Assembly (NCBI GenBank): GCA_030145265.1
Contig: JAQYWA010000067.1
Span: 1-9,134, forward strand
Length of the DNA stretch: 9,134 nucleotides
Direction: 5' to 3'
From: Desulfuromonas sp.
GTDB lineage: Bacteria > Desulfobacterota > Desulfuromonadia > Desulfuromonadales > Trichloromonadaceae
The notes under the pieces are model-generated. The model had not been told where the DNA came from, searched no databases, and saw only the letters and a program-made list of their open reading frames with translations. A program made the position numbers and the translations under genes. Positions 1 to 5,676 of this stretch are shown one piece after another. Within the stretch, counting starts at the first letter, position 1, and the number at the start of each line of letters is the position of its first letter.

Positions 1-536
1 CAGATCATCTTGACGGCGGTTTCCTCGGATAGATTCATGGTGTTGATCACCAGGTCGTAGTTGAGCGGGTCGCTCCAGTCGCGGTCAAAGTAGTACTTGA
101 TGAAGCCGGCCCGCTGCTGGTCGGACTTGCGAACCAGAACCCGCGCCAGGTCCGGGTCAATCCATTCACGCTCGGCCCAGCGTTCGATCCGCTCTTCAAA
201 TGGAGCGATGATGCGCACGCGCAGAACGCTGTCAATCCCCTTGAGCAGATCTTGACCGCCGCGGCCATAAATGATCACATTCCCCTTCAGGGCGTACTCA
301 AGGATGATGAGTTCGATCCGGTGGCAGTAGGCTTCGGTCAGAGAGTCGTCGTTTTCGACGAACGCCGGGGGTTTCTCGTCAGCCTTGTCCACCGCATCGG
401 GAGACAGCCCGTAATCCGCGGCGACTTTTCTGATTTCGTCGCCGTCAACCAGGGTGTACCCGAGTTTTTCAGCAGCCTTGTGAGAAACAGGAATGCCTAC
501 GCTGCCCATCTCTCGTGAGATAGTTATGATTGCCAT
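1..536 (-). CDS. Cytidylate kinase-like family protein (3' end cut by window edge)
   Basis: The frame is open from an ATG at 536 to the left edge, giving 178 visible residues; the C-terminus lies outside the window. The N-terminus MAIITISREMGSVG followed by a helix and 'KLGYTLVDGDEI' matches the cytidylate kinase-like family (the putative AAK/cmk-like P-loop family common in Geobacter-type genomes). The stretch 'GNVIIYGRGGQDLL' near residues 85-98 and an arginine-rich 'VRIIAPFEERIERW' also fit. The family is presumed to phosphorylate a nucleotide or small molecule, but no substrate is established. The loop reads GSVGIPVSHK instead of a classic GxxGxGK(S/T), so it is not a canonical Cmk. The start is supported by a GAGAGGAG-type ribosome site (about 541-548) a few bases upstream. 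It lies 136 bp downstream of glpX on the same strand. Family assignment is firm; function is open. Confidence 0.8.
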   Translation of the reverse strand, partial: MAIITISREMGSVGIPVSHKAAEKLGYTLVDGDEIRKVAADYGLSPDAVDKADEKPPAFVENDDSLTEAYCHRIELIILEYALKGNVIIYGRGGQDLLKGIDSVLRVRIIAPFEERIERWAEREWIDPDLARVLVRKSDQQRAGFIKYYFDRDWSDPLNYDLVINTMNLSEETAVKMI

Positions 537-672
537 GATTCTCCTCTCTGCATTACATTATTCTGCAAAGTTAGCAGTCGATACTATCAATTCCTGGCGG
601 TGATGAAAAGTGTTTATATTCGCCCAAGATTTTTTCTTGCGCCAGGATGGTGAAACCGTGCATCTGACTGCG
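537..672 (-). other. glpX / cytidylate kinase-like intergenic leader with inverted repeats
   Basis: This 136-bp gap holds a 7-bp inverted repeat, CCTGGCG at 593-599 and CGCCAGG at 640-646, with a 40-nt loop. Inside the loop is a small hairpin, CAAGA (625-629)/TCTTG (635-639), with a five-T spacer. No U-tract follows on the minus strand, so it is not a convincing intrinsic terminator for glpX. It could be leader structure for the downstream gene or chance. On the minus strand TTGATA (about 584-589) precedes an A/T-rich AATAAT, but the spacing of about 22 is too long for a confident sigma-70 promoter. Whether the two genes are co-transcribed is undecided. Confidence 0.3.
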
Positions 673-1626
673 TCAGAGCGACGGCTTGTGATCGAAAAAA
701 TGTTGTGCTTCGATAAAGCGGACCGTTCGGCTTTTTGAACGCATGACGATCGAGTGGGTTTCCCCCCCTCCGGAGAAGTAGCGAACGCCTTTGAGCAGGT
801 CGCCGTTGGTGACCCCGGTGGCGGCAAAGAAGACGTCGCCTTGGGCCATGTCCTCGGCGGTATAAACCCGGTCGAAAGCCTCGATGCCCATAGACTGTGC
901 CCGGTCTCGCTCTTCTCGACTCAAGAACACCAGGCGTCCTTGCATGTCGCCCCCCATACACTTGAGGGCTGCTGCTGCCAGCACTCCTTCGGGGGCGCCG
1001 CCGATGCCCATCAGCATGTCGACGCCGCTACCGGCTACCGCTGCAGCGATAGCTGGAGCCACGTCGCCGTCGCTGATCAGGTGAATGCGTGCGCCGGCCT
1101 TACGGATTTCGCTGACGATTTTGTCGTGGCGAGGGCGGTCGAGAATGACGACGGTGAGGTCTTCAATGTAGCATTTTTTTGCCTCGGCAATCCGTTTCAG
1201 GTTCTCCGTCGGGGATGCGTTGATATCGATGGCCCCCTTGGCGGTAGGTCCGACGGCTATTTTTTCCATGTACATGTCGGGAGCATGGAGAAACCCGCCG
1301 CGGGGGGCGATAGCGATGGTAGCGATCGAGCCGTTCATCCCCTTGGCGCAGATGTTGGTCCCTTCGAGAGGGTCGACGGCGATGTCGACTTCATGGGTAT
1401 CGCCGTTGCCGACTTGTTCGCCAATATAGAGCATCGGCGCCTCATCCATTTCGCCTTCGCCGATGACCACGGTGCCTTTAATGTCCATCGAGCCGAGGGT
1501 GCGGCGCATGGCGTCGGTGGCCGCCTCATCCGCCGCCATCTTGTTGCCTTTGCCAACCCAGCGGCTGCAGGCGAGTGCTGCCGCTTCGGTTACGCGTACC
1601 AGTTCGAGCGCGAGGTTGCGATCCAT
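673..1626 (-). CDS. glpX: Class II fructose-1,6-bisphosphatase GlpX
   Basis: This 317-residue protein hydrolyses fructose 1,6-bisphosphate to fructose 6-phosphate in gluconeogenesis, in the cytoplasm, with a divalent metal. It aligns by eye with E. coli GlpX without numbering shifts over the first 210 residues. The metal and catalytic residues known there are all present: Asp33 (AADEAAT), Glu57 and Asp61 in 'GEGEMDEAPM', Asp85-Glu88-Gly-Thr90 in 'DPLEGT', and Glu213 in 'GGAPEG'. Other family blocks present are 'NAPDMYMEK'-like (HAPDMYMEK, 114-122), 'RPRHD' (164-168), 'DGDVA' (186-190) and 'KSRT' (298-301). Length is slightly below the 336 of E. coli, partly because the C-terminus is shorter. 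The ATG at 1626 has AAGGAG (1634-1639) at 7-nt spacing. It is transcribed divergently from the rhodanese gene. Identification is secure; regulation is not visible beyond the palindromes in the shared upstream region. Confidence 0.97.
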   Translation of the reverse strand: MDRNLALELVRVTEAAALACSRWVGKGNKMAADEAATDAMRRTLGSMDIKGTVVIGEGEMDEAPMLYIGEQVGNGDTHEVDIAVDPLEGTNICAKGMNGSIATIAIAPRGGFLHAPDMYMEKIAVGPTAKGAIDINASPTENLKRIAEAKKCYIEDLTVVILDRPRHDKIVSEIRKAGARIHLISDGDVAPAIAAAVAGSGVDMLMGIGGAPEGVLAAAALKCMGGDMQGRLVFLSREERDRAQSMGIEAFDRVYTAEDMAQGDVFFAATGVTNGDLLKGVRYFSGGGETHSIVMRSKSRTVRFIEAQHFFDHKPSL

Positions 1627-1698
1627 CTATGGTCTCCTTGCTGCCGTTGCGAAAGTTTTAATCGGCCGGTATGATGGCACGATTTGCAATGAAAAACA

Positions 1699-1727
1699 AG
1701 TTCCAGCTGGCATATATATGCTATATT
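1699..1727 (+). promoter_or_regulatory. Weak candidate promoter of the rhodanese-GDPD unit
   Basis: TATATT at 1722-1727 matches five of six bases of the sigma-70 -10 box and sits about 35 bp before the ATG at 1762. No good -35 is found at 16-18 bp (AGTTCC at 17), so activation by a factor at the adjacent palindromes is possible. On the opposite strand, TTGTTT followed after 17 bp by CATCAT (about 1668-1696) is an equally weak candidate for glpX. Confidence 0.3.
1703..1721. promoter_or_regulatory. Two abutting palindromes in divergent glpX/rhodanese promoter region
   Basis: CCAGCTGG (1703-1710) and GCATATATATGC (1710-1721) are each perfect palindromes and share one G. They lie in the 135-bp region between two divergent start codons and directly precede a TATATT hexamer (1722-1727) that could be the -10 of the rhodanese gene. 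This position suggests an operator or a DNA-bending/opening element. No known regulator consensus is recognised, and AT-rich palindromes also arise by chance. Confidence 0.4.
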
Positions 1728-1748
1728 GAATGTGCTGGTTCATTTATC

Positions 1749-1753
1749 GGGAG
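1749..1753 (+). promoter_or_regulatory. Ribosome binding site deciding the rhodanese start
   Basis: GGGAG lies 8 nt upstream of the ATG at 1762 and 11 nt upstream of the second ATG at 1765. The in-frame ATG further upstream at 1726 has no such site and would put 12 extra residues before the signal peptide, so 1762 is preferred. Confidence 0.65.
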
Positions 1754-1761
1754 AAGTAACG

Positions 1762-2157
1762 ATGATGTCGTTGAAGTATTTTCTTTTGGCTTTTTTCGGG
1801 CTGCTGCTGGTCGGCACCCCGGGGCATGCTGCCCTGTCGCAGAATATTTCCGCTGCCCAGGCTCGGGATCTTTTGAGCGCCGAACCGGGTATTTTTCTTC
1901 TCGATGTGCGTACCCCCGAGGAGTATCGACAGATCCGACTCGAAGGGGCTCGGCTGGTGCCCATCGACCAATTGCTGAAACGGATCGGGGAACTGCCGAA
2001 AGACCGTTCGATTCTGGTCTACTGCGCCGTCGGGTCGCGTAGTTCGCAGGTGGCCAACTACTTGGCCCGACTCGGTTATCCTGCTGTTTACAATCTGTAC
2101 GGCGGGATTTACGCCTGGCAGTTGCGCGGCTACCCGGTCATTCAGGGGCGGTCCTGA
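1762..2157 (+). CDS. Exported single-domain rhodanese-like protein
   Basis: This 131-residue protein has an N-terminal signal peptide: a lysine at residue 5, a hydrophobic core 'YFLLAFFGLLLVG', and a likely signal-peptidase I site after 'PGHA' near residue 23. It therefore acts in the periplasm or outer envelope. One rhodanese domain follows. The structural motif 'LLDVRTPEEY' (46-55) and the active loop 'CAVGSRS' (88-94), which fits CxxGxRS with Cys88 as the sulfur-carrying residue, are intact. 'YGGIYAW' (113-119) is the usual C-terminal helix cap. The normal 'GHIPGA' is replaced by 'IRLEGAR'. Rhodanese domains carry sulfane sulfur on the cysteine; the physiological donor and acceptor cannot be told from sequence. 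The stop is 9 bp before the GDPD start, indicating a bicistronic transcript. Domain call is firm; role is unknown. Confidence 0.92.
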   Translation: MMSLKYFLLAFFGLLLVGTPGHAALSQNISAAQARDLLSAEPGIFLLDVRTPEEYRQIRLEGARLVPIDQLLKRIGELPKDRSILVYCAVGSRSSQVANYLARLGYPAVYNLYGGIYAWQLRGYPVIQGRS

Positions 2158-2166
2158 CGGAGGCTT

Positions 2167-2880
2167 ATGGATAAAAACTTTTTCGTCTGGGCGCACCGGG
2201 GCGCTTCCGCCGAGGCTCCTGAAAATACCCTGGCGGCGTTTACCGCGGCGGAGGCTGCCGGCGCCGATGGTATCGAGCTCGATGTGCACCTCAGCCGTGA
2301 TGACGTTCCGGTCGTCATTCATGATTCCACCGTCGATCGGACTTCCAGTGGGCATGGTGCCGTGGCCCGGCTCAGACTCTCTGAACTGCGGCGCCTGGAT
2401 GCTGGCAGCTGGTTTTCCCCCCGATTTGCCGGCGAGCCGGTGCCGACGCTCGAAGAGGTGCTGCACTGGGCCGAAGGGCGGCTACGGCTGAATCTTGAAA
2501 TTAAAGAGTATGCTGCCGGCCAGGCCATTCTCAAACTGCTGCCCCTGTATCCCCGCGCTCGCATCCTGGTGTCGTCGTTCGATCACAAGCTGCTGGCGGC
2601 CCTGCGTCGGCTCTATCCGGAATTACCCCTTGGTTTTCTGCTTGACTCAGTATTCTGGCGGGGTGCGGTGCGGCGGGCTGTTGCCGCGGGGGCGGAAAGC
2701 TTGAATCCTCGTGAGGATCTGGTCAGCCGGCCGTTGCTGGCGGCCTGCCGTCACCATGGGCTGGCTGTTTATCCCTGGACTGTGGACGCTCTGCCGCGGA
2801 TTTCTATTTTGGCGCGCATGGGGGTGGCCGGCGTCTTCACCAACGATCCATTGCGGGTGCTTGCGCTACGTCGAAAATGA
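2167..2880 (+). CDS. Glycerophosphodiester phosphodiesterase (GDPD family, cytoplasmic)
   Basis: This 237-residue protein hydrolyses glycerophosphodiesters (deacylated phospholipid head groups) to sn-glycerol 3-phosphate and an alcohol. The GDPD TIM-barrel signature is complete: 'AHRGASAEAPENT' (9-21) with catalytic His10, 'GIELDVHLS' (35-43) with metal ligands Glu37 and Asp39, and second catalytic His52 in 'VIHDSTVDRT'. 'LNLEIKE' (about 110-116) supplies the further metal-site Glu, and the C-terminal blocks 'VYPWTVD' and 'GVFTNDP' fit. There is no signal peptide, so it resembles cytoplasmic UgpQ more than periplasmic GlpQ. GGAGG (2159-2163) is only 3 nt from the ATG, a short spacing, but there is no better start and the family N-terminus begins here. 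It is the second gene of the rhodanese unit. Substrate preference is not determinable. Confidence 0.94.
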   Translation: MDKNFFVWAHRGASAEAPENTLAAFTAAEAAGADGIELDVHLSRDDVPVVIHDSTVDRTSSGHGAVARLRLSELRRLDAGSWFSPRFAGEPVPTLEEVLHWAEGRLRLNLEIKEYAAGQAILKLLPLYPRARILVSSFDHKLLAALRRLYPELPLGFLLDSVFWRGAVRRAVAAGAESLNPREDLVSRPLLAACRHHGLAVYPWTVDALPRISILARMGVAGVFTNDPLRVLALRRK

Positions 2881-2931
2881 GTGCTTCTTTGTCGGGACAT
2901 GCCGTTAAGTTGCCAGAAGTACAGTGTGATT

Positions 2932-2960
2932 TTGACACGCGCCGGGGAGGGTGGTATGCT
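2932..2960 (+). promoter_or_regulatory. Near-consensus sigma-70 promoter for the HAD phosphatase gene
   Basis: TTGACA (2932-2937, perfect -35) is followed after exactly 17 bp by TATGCT (2955-2960, four of six -10 bases). Transcription would start near 2967, giving a leader of about 35 nt before the ATG at 3002. It is the best-looking housekeeping promoter in the window and marks the HAD gene as a separate unit from GDPD. Confidence 0.75.
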
Positions 2961-3001
2961 TTACCGTCAGAGGGATCTAGCTTGGGGAAGGTTCTGTCTT
3001 A

Positions 3002-3646
3002 ATGCTGAGAGATTTAAAGCAGGTGCGATCCATTGTATTTGATCTGGATGGCACGCTGTACAAAAGCGACGGCCTCGCCAAAGAGATTCAGGAAATGGCC
3101 GCTTCTCTGGTGGCCGATACCCGGGGCGTCTCCCTCAAGGAGGGGCGTACTTTGCTGCGCAACTCCCGCAAGCGGTTGGCCGAGTTGCTGGAAGAAGAGC
3201 CGACTCTGACTCGCACCTGTCTGGCCTTGGGGATCGAGGTCCCCGAATTTCACCGGGCTATGCAGAGCGGGGTTCGGCCCGAACGATACCTTGAGCCCGA
3301 CCCGGTTTTGCAGGCGCTGCTCGATTCGCTGGTAGGGGGGTGGGATCTCTACCTTTACACCAACAACAGCTTGCCTCTCACCGAGAAAATCCTCGCCCTG
3401 CTCGGGGTCGAGTCGGTGTTCCGCCGCTTGTATACCATCGAATTCAACTGGACGCCCAAGCCTGATCCCGAGACCTTACAGCGGGTGCTTGAAGATGTCG
3501 GCGGTCCGCCCGATAGTTTTTTGTTCGTGGGCGACCGGGAACAGGTCGATTTGAAGGTTCCCCAGGCACTGGGGATTCCGACTCTGCTGGTTTCCGAAAC
3601 CCCAGATCTGCTGCAGATTCACAAGATTCTCGGGATCGTCCCCTGA
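3002..3646 (+). CDS. HAD-superfamily hydrolase (pyrimidine 5'-nucleotidase-like)
   Basis: This 214-residue cytoplasmic phosphatase has all four HAD motifs. Motif I is 'FDLDGTLY' (13-20) with nucleophile Asp14 and acid/base Asp16. Motif II is Thr120 in 'LYTNNS'. Motif III is Lys153 in 'TPKPDPET'. Motif IV is 'VGDREQVD' (176-183). Residues 21-90 form a helical cap inserted after motif I, typical of subfamily I. The overall pattern ('FDLDGTLY', 'YTNNS', 'KPDPETL') resembles the pyrimidine 5'-nucleotidase/YjjG-like group, but HAD substrates cannot be assigned from sequence. The ATG at 3002 has GGGGAAGG (2984-2991) about 10 nt upstream and begins directly before the family N-terminus. It has its own strong promoter and is followed 89 bp later by the methyltransferase gene. 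Confidence 0.9.
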   Translation: MLRDLKQVRSIVFDLDGTLYKSDGLAKEIQEMAASLVADTRGVSLKEGRTLLRNSRKRLAELLEEEPTLTRTCLALGIEVPEFHRAMQSGVRPERYLEPDPVLQALLDSLVGGWDLYLYTNNSLPLTEKILALLGVESVFRRLYTIEFNWTPKPDPETLQRVLEDVGGPPDSFLFVGDREQVDLKVPQALGIPTLLVSETPDLLQIHKILGIVP

Positions 3647-3670
3647 GGTTGCATGCGGCCGATTCTTGCC

Positions 3671-3699
3671 TTGTTTTATCCTCACCTCTCATGTAAAAT
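3671..3699 (+). promoter_or_regulatory. Candidate promoter for the MidA-type methyltransferase gene
   Basis: TTGTTT (3671-3676) and TAAAAT (3694-3699) are separated by 17 bp. The -10 matches five of six bases and the -35 three of six. The -10 is 36 bp from the ATG at 3736. No terminator is evident after the HAD gene, so read-through is also possible. Confidence 0.4.
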
Positions 3700-3735
3700 C
3701 TCAATTTTATTTTCGCCTGAGAAAGAAGTTTTATC

Positions 3736-4911
3736 ATGATCGAGAGCATGACTGCTGAAAGCCGGCCGGAACTGGAAGCCTTCATCCGTCGGCGTATCGC
3801 CGAGACGGGCGGGATTTCTTTCGCCGAGTACATGGGACATTGCCTGTACCACCCGGATCAGGGGTACTATATTGCGCCGCGCGAGCGGATCGGCAAGGGA
3901 GGCGACTTTTTCACCTCGACCAGCGTTCATTCGGCGTTTGGTCGTCTGATTTGCCGGCAGTTGGAGCAGATGTGGCAACTGCTGGGCAAGGGTGATTTCA
4001 CTATTGCCGAGCAGGGAGCCGGCGAGGGTCACCTGTGTCTCGATATTCTCGACGCGGCCGCAGAGGAACATCCGGAGTTCTACCGATCCCTGTCGTATTG
4101 CCTGGCCGAGATCAGTCCCGATAACCGCCAGCGGCAGAAAAATCTTCTCGGGGCACATCTCGACCGGGTCCGCTGGAGCACGCTGGCTGAGTTGGACGGG
4201 ATGGAAGGCTGTTTCCTGACCAATGAACTGGTCGATGCGTTTCCCGTCCATCTGGTCGAAATGAAGGATGGGCAACTGCAGGAAGTCTTCGTCATCGATC
4301 AGGACGGAAGTTTTGGCGAAGAACTGCGGGCGCTGTCGACAGTGAAAATTCAGGAGCATCTTGAGGGGCTGGGGGTCACGCTGGTCGAAGGGGCACGGGC
4401 CGAAGTCAATCTCGAGGCGCCACGCTGGATGACCGAAGTCAGTTCCGTACTGCGGCGCGGCTTCGTCATTACTGTTGATTACGGCTATCCCGCTGCCGAA
4501 CTCTATGCGCCCTGGCGCAGCAGCGGAACCCTGATGTGCTATTATCGCCACACCTCCGGCGAGGATCCGTACCAAATGGTTGGCTGCCAGGATATCACCG
4601 CCCATATCGACTTTACGACCCTGGAACAGGTCGGCAAAAAACAGGGGTTGGAACCGCTCTTTTTCGGTGAGCAGTACCGGTTTCTCATGGGCCTCGGTTT
4701 CGTTGAGGTGCTGATGGAAATGGAGGCCCGTACCACCGATGAGAATCAGGCCCGGGCGTTGCGGTTGACATTGAAAAACCTGATCATGCCTGATGGAGGC
4801 ATGGGGGAAACCTTCAAGGTGCTGGTCCAGGGCAAAGGGGTTGGCCCGGTGCAGCTTCTCTGTCAACGCAGCATCCGCGATATCCCATTGCCGATGGCAG
4901 GGATGTTTTAG
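3736..4911 (+). CDS. SAM-dependent methyltransferase, MidA/NDUFAF7 (DUF185) family
   Basis: This 391-residue protein belongs to the family of mitochondrial NDUFAF7/MidA, which methylates an arginine of the complex I subunit NDUFS2 (NuoD counterpart) during assembly. Visible family blocks are 'ISFAEYM' and 'YHPDQGYY' (27-45), 'GKGGDFFTS' (53-61), the SAM-binding loop 'EQGAGEG' (92-98), 'LTNELVDAFPVH' (161-172), 'VDYGY' (247-251), and 'QDITAHIDF' (285-293). Length is normal for the family. The bacterial role is not established; methylation of NuoD is an inference from the mitochondrial homologue. An alternative start is the ATG at 3748, but 3736 has a weak purine-rich site (GAGAAAGAAG, 3719-3728) at 7-nt spacing. 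It is flanked by promoter-like sequences on both sides and appears monocistronic. Confidence 0.92.
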   Translation: MIESMTAESRPELEAFIRRRIAETGGISFAEYMGHCLYHPDQGYYIAPRERIGKGGDFFTSTSVHSAFGRLICRQLEQMWQLLGKGDFTIAEQGAGEGHLCLDILDAAAEEHPEFYRSLSYCLAEISPDNRQRQKNLLGAHLDRVRWSTLAELDGMEGCFLTNELVDAFPVHLVEMKDGQLQEVFVIDQDGSFGEELRALSTVKIQEHLEGLGVTLVEGARAEVNLEAPRWMTEVSSVLRRGFVITVDYGYPAAELYAPWRSSGTLMCYYRHTSGEDPYQMVGCQDITAHIDFTTLEQVGKKQGLEPLFFGEQYRFLMGLGFVEVLMEMEARTTDENQARALRLTLKNLIMPDGGMGETFKVLVQGKGVGPVQLLCQRSIRDIPLPMAGMF

Positions 4912-4927
4912 ACGCAACCGCAGCGGT

Positions 4928-4955
4928 CTCGACTGTGCTTGACCGGAGAGTCGGG
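4928..4955 (+). other. Hairpin without U-tract after the methyltransferase gene
   Basis: CTCGACT (4928-4934) can pair with AGTCGGG (4949-4955), seven pairs with one G-U, around a 14-nt loop. No T-run follows, so it would be at best an imperfect terminator. It lies between the methyltransferase stop (4911) and the next promoter. Confidence 0.25.
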
Positions 4956-4963
4956 CCGCCTGC

Positions 4964-4992
4964 TTGTAAGGACTCCGCAAGGAGATTATACT
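4964..4992 (+). promoter_or_regulatory. Sigma-70 promoter of the nfu-like / 65-residue protein unit
   Basis: TTGTAA (4964-4969, four of six -35 bases) and TATACT (4987-4992, five of six -10 bases) are spaced by the ideal 17 bp. The -10 lies 26 bp before the ATG at 5019, so the leader would be about 20 nt, with just room for the ribosome site. No IscR-type box is recognised. Confidence 0.65.
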
Positions 4993-5018
4993 GAAACTGT
5001 GAAGAGAGGAGAATTCAG

Positions 5019-5240
5019 ATGAAACAACAGGTACAGGAAGCTCTTAATCTGGTCCGCCCCGCGCTGCAGGCTGACGGCGGCGACGTGGAGCTGGTCGATG
5101 TGAGCGAAGACGGAGTGGTTAGTGTAAAACTCACCGGGGCTTGCGGTTCCTGCCCGATGTCCACCATGACCCTTAAGATGGGGATCGAGCGGACCCTGAA
5201 GGAAAAGGTCCCCGGCGTCAAAGAGGTGGTTCAGGTATGA
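5019..5240 (+). CDS. NifU C-terminal-domain (Nfu-type) Fe-S cluster scaffold protein
   Basis: This 73-residue protein consists of a single NifU C-terminal domain. '[17 protein letters not shown]' (12-28) is the family signature, and 'GACGSCPMS' (40-48) carries the CxxC pair Cys42/Cys45. In this family the two cysteines, in a dimer, bind a labile [4Fe-4S] cluster that is handed to target apoproteins in the cytoplasm. No A-type or IscU-type N-terminal domain is attached, so it is the minimal stand-alone form. AGAGGAG (5005-5011) at 7-nt spacing fixes the ATG. It is first in a two-gene transcript with the 65-residue protein starting 26 bp after its stop. Confidence 0.95.
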   Translation: MKQQVQEALNLVRPALQADGGDVELVDVSEDGVVSVKLTGACGSCPMSTMTLKMGIERTLKEKVPGVKEVVQV

Positions 5241-5266
5241 CCTGAGCTCTCAAAGAGGAGGTTGGT

Positions 5267-5464
5267 ATGATCAAAGTCAAGACTTTCGGTGAGCCCCTGC
5301 AGCCCTTTAAGACCCATAAGGAACTGCTTGAGCTCGATCAGCGGATCAACCGATTTATCGAAGAAACCGACATCCGCAAGGTAATAAACCTGAGTGACAC
5401 GGCAATTGCCGATAACACCGGGGCGACCATCGGCCTGGTGAGGGTTCTGGTTTACGAAGACTAA
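5267..5464 (+). CDS. Small conserved-looking protein of unknown function (65 aa)
   Basis: I do not recognise a named family. The 65 residues have no cysteine, no membrane segment and no signal peptide. By eye they suggest an alpha/beta fold: a short N-terminal strand 'IKVKTF', a long amphipathic helix (about 16-33, 'THKELLELDQRINRFIEE'), a strand 'RKVINLSD' (37-44), and a final strand 'GLVRVLVYE' (56-64). A very strong ribosome site, AAAGAGGAGG (5252-5261), lies 5 nt before the ATG, and codon use matches the neighbours, so it is a real gene. Co-transcription with the Nfu-type scaffold and the intrinsic terminator directly after it suggest a linked role, for example as a cluster-delivery or regulatory partner. 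That link is inference only. Confidence 0.85.
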   Translation: MIKVKTFGEPLQPFKTHKELLELDQRINRFIEETDIRKVINLSDTAIADNTGATIGLVRVLVYED

Positions 5465-5496
5465 GCATACACCTCTTGCAGAAACACCAATAGCAA

Positions 5497-5540
5497 CGAA
5501 AAAGGAGCCGTTTATGGCTCCTTTTTCGGTGCTTCTTTTA
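5497..5540 (+). terminator. Strong Rho-independent terminator
   Basis: CGAAAAAGGAGCC (5497-5509) pairs perfectly with GGCTCCTTTTTCG (5516-5528) around the 6-nt loop GTTTAT, a 13-bp stem. Three more pairs (5493-5495 with 5530-5532) are possible past one mismatch. A T-rich run (TTCTTTTATT) follows. It ends the nfu-like/65-aa unit 33 bp after the stop codon. T-runs inside the stem would also allow weak function on the other strand. Confidence 0.92.
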
Positions 5541-5583
5541 TTGAAATTTAAAGCGCCCCCCTCCTAGAACATCAATTCCCCTG

Positions 5584-5592
5584 TGGTACAAT
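5584..5592 (+). promoter_or_regulatory. Extended -10 candidate promoter of prkA-yeaH
   Basis: TGGTACAAT (5584-5592) is a TGn extended -10 with TACAAT (five of six). The best -35 (TAGAAC, 5565-5570, 16-bp spacing) is poor, as is usual for extended -10 or sigma-S-type promoters. It would give a leader of about 75-80 nt before the ATG at 5677. The E. coli homologues yeaGH are RpoS-linked, which is compatible, but sequence alone cannot show the sigma factor. Confidence 0.45.
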
Positions 5593-5676
5593 TAAGAAAA
5601 TTTAGGCACCTGGGGAGATCTTCGGGTGTTTCTCTCTGTCTTGATGTACCGAACCGAGCAACGGGGGATAGACAAA

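Noticed and set aside
754..1674. Open frame of 306 codons on the plus strand over glpX
   Set aside because: GlpX on the opposite strand is unambiguous with all catalytic residues; the plus-strand product matches nothing.
1726..1761. Upstream ATG extending the rhodanese by 12 residues
   Set aside because: It has no ribosome site, would place 12 residues before a clean signal peptide, and overlaps the likely transcription start region; ATG 1762 has GGGAG at 8 nt.
2881..2922. Possible terminator hairpin after the GDPD gene (GTGCTTCT with AGAAGTAC)
   Set aside because: The 8-bp stem contains a G-U pair, the loop is 26 nt and no T-run follows directly; too weak to call.
3682..4980. Open frame of 432 codons on the minus strand opposite the MidA-type methyltransferase gene
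   Set aside because: It is the antisense shadow of a gene with complete family motifs; the protein looks like low-information reverse translation.
5541..5676. Sigma-54 promoter upstream of prkA
   Set aside because: The E. coli homologue is tied to nitrogen starvation, so I looked for GG-N10-GC. TGGTAC and GGCACC occur, but no TTGC-like half follows at the right spacing.
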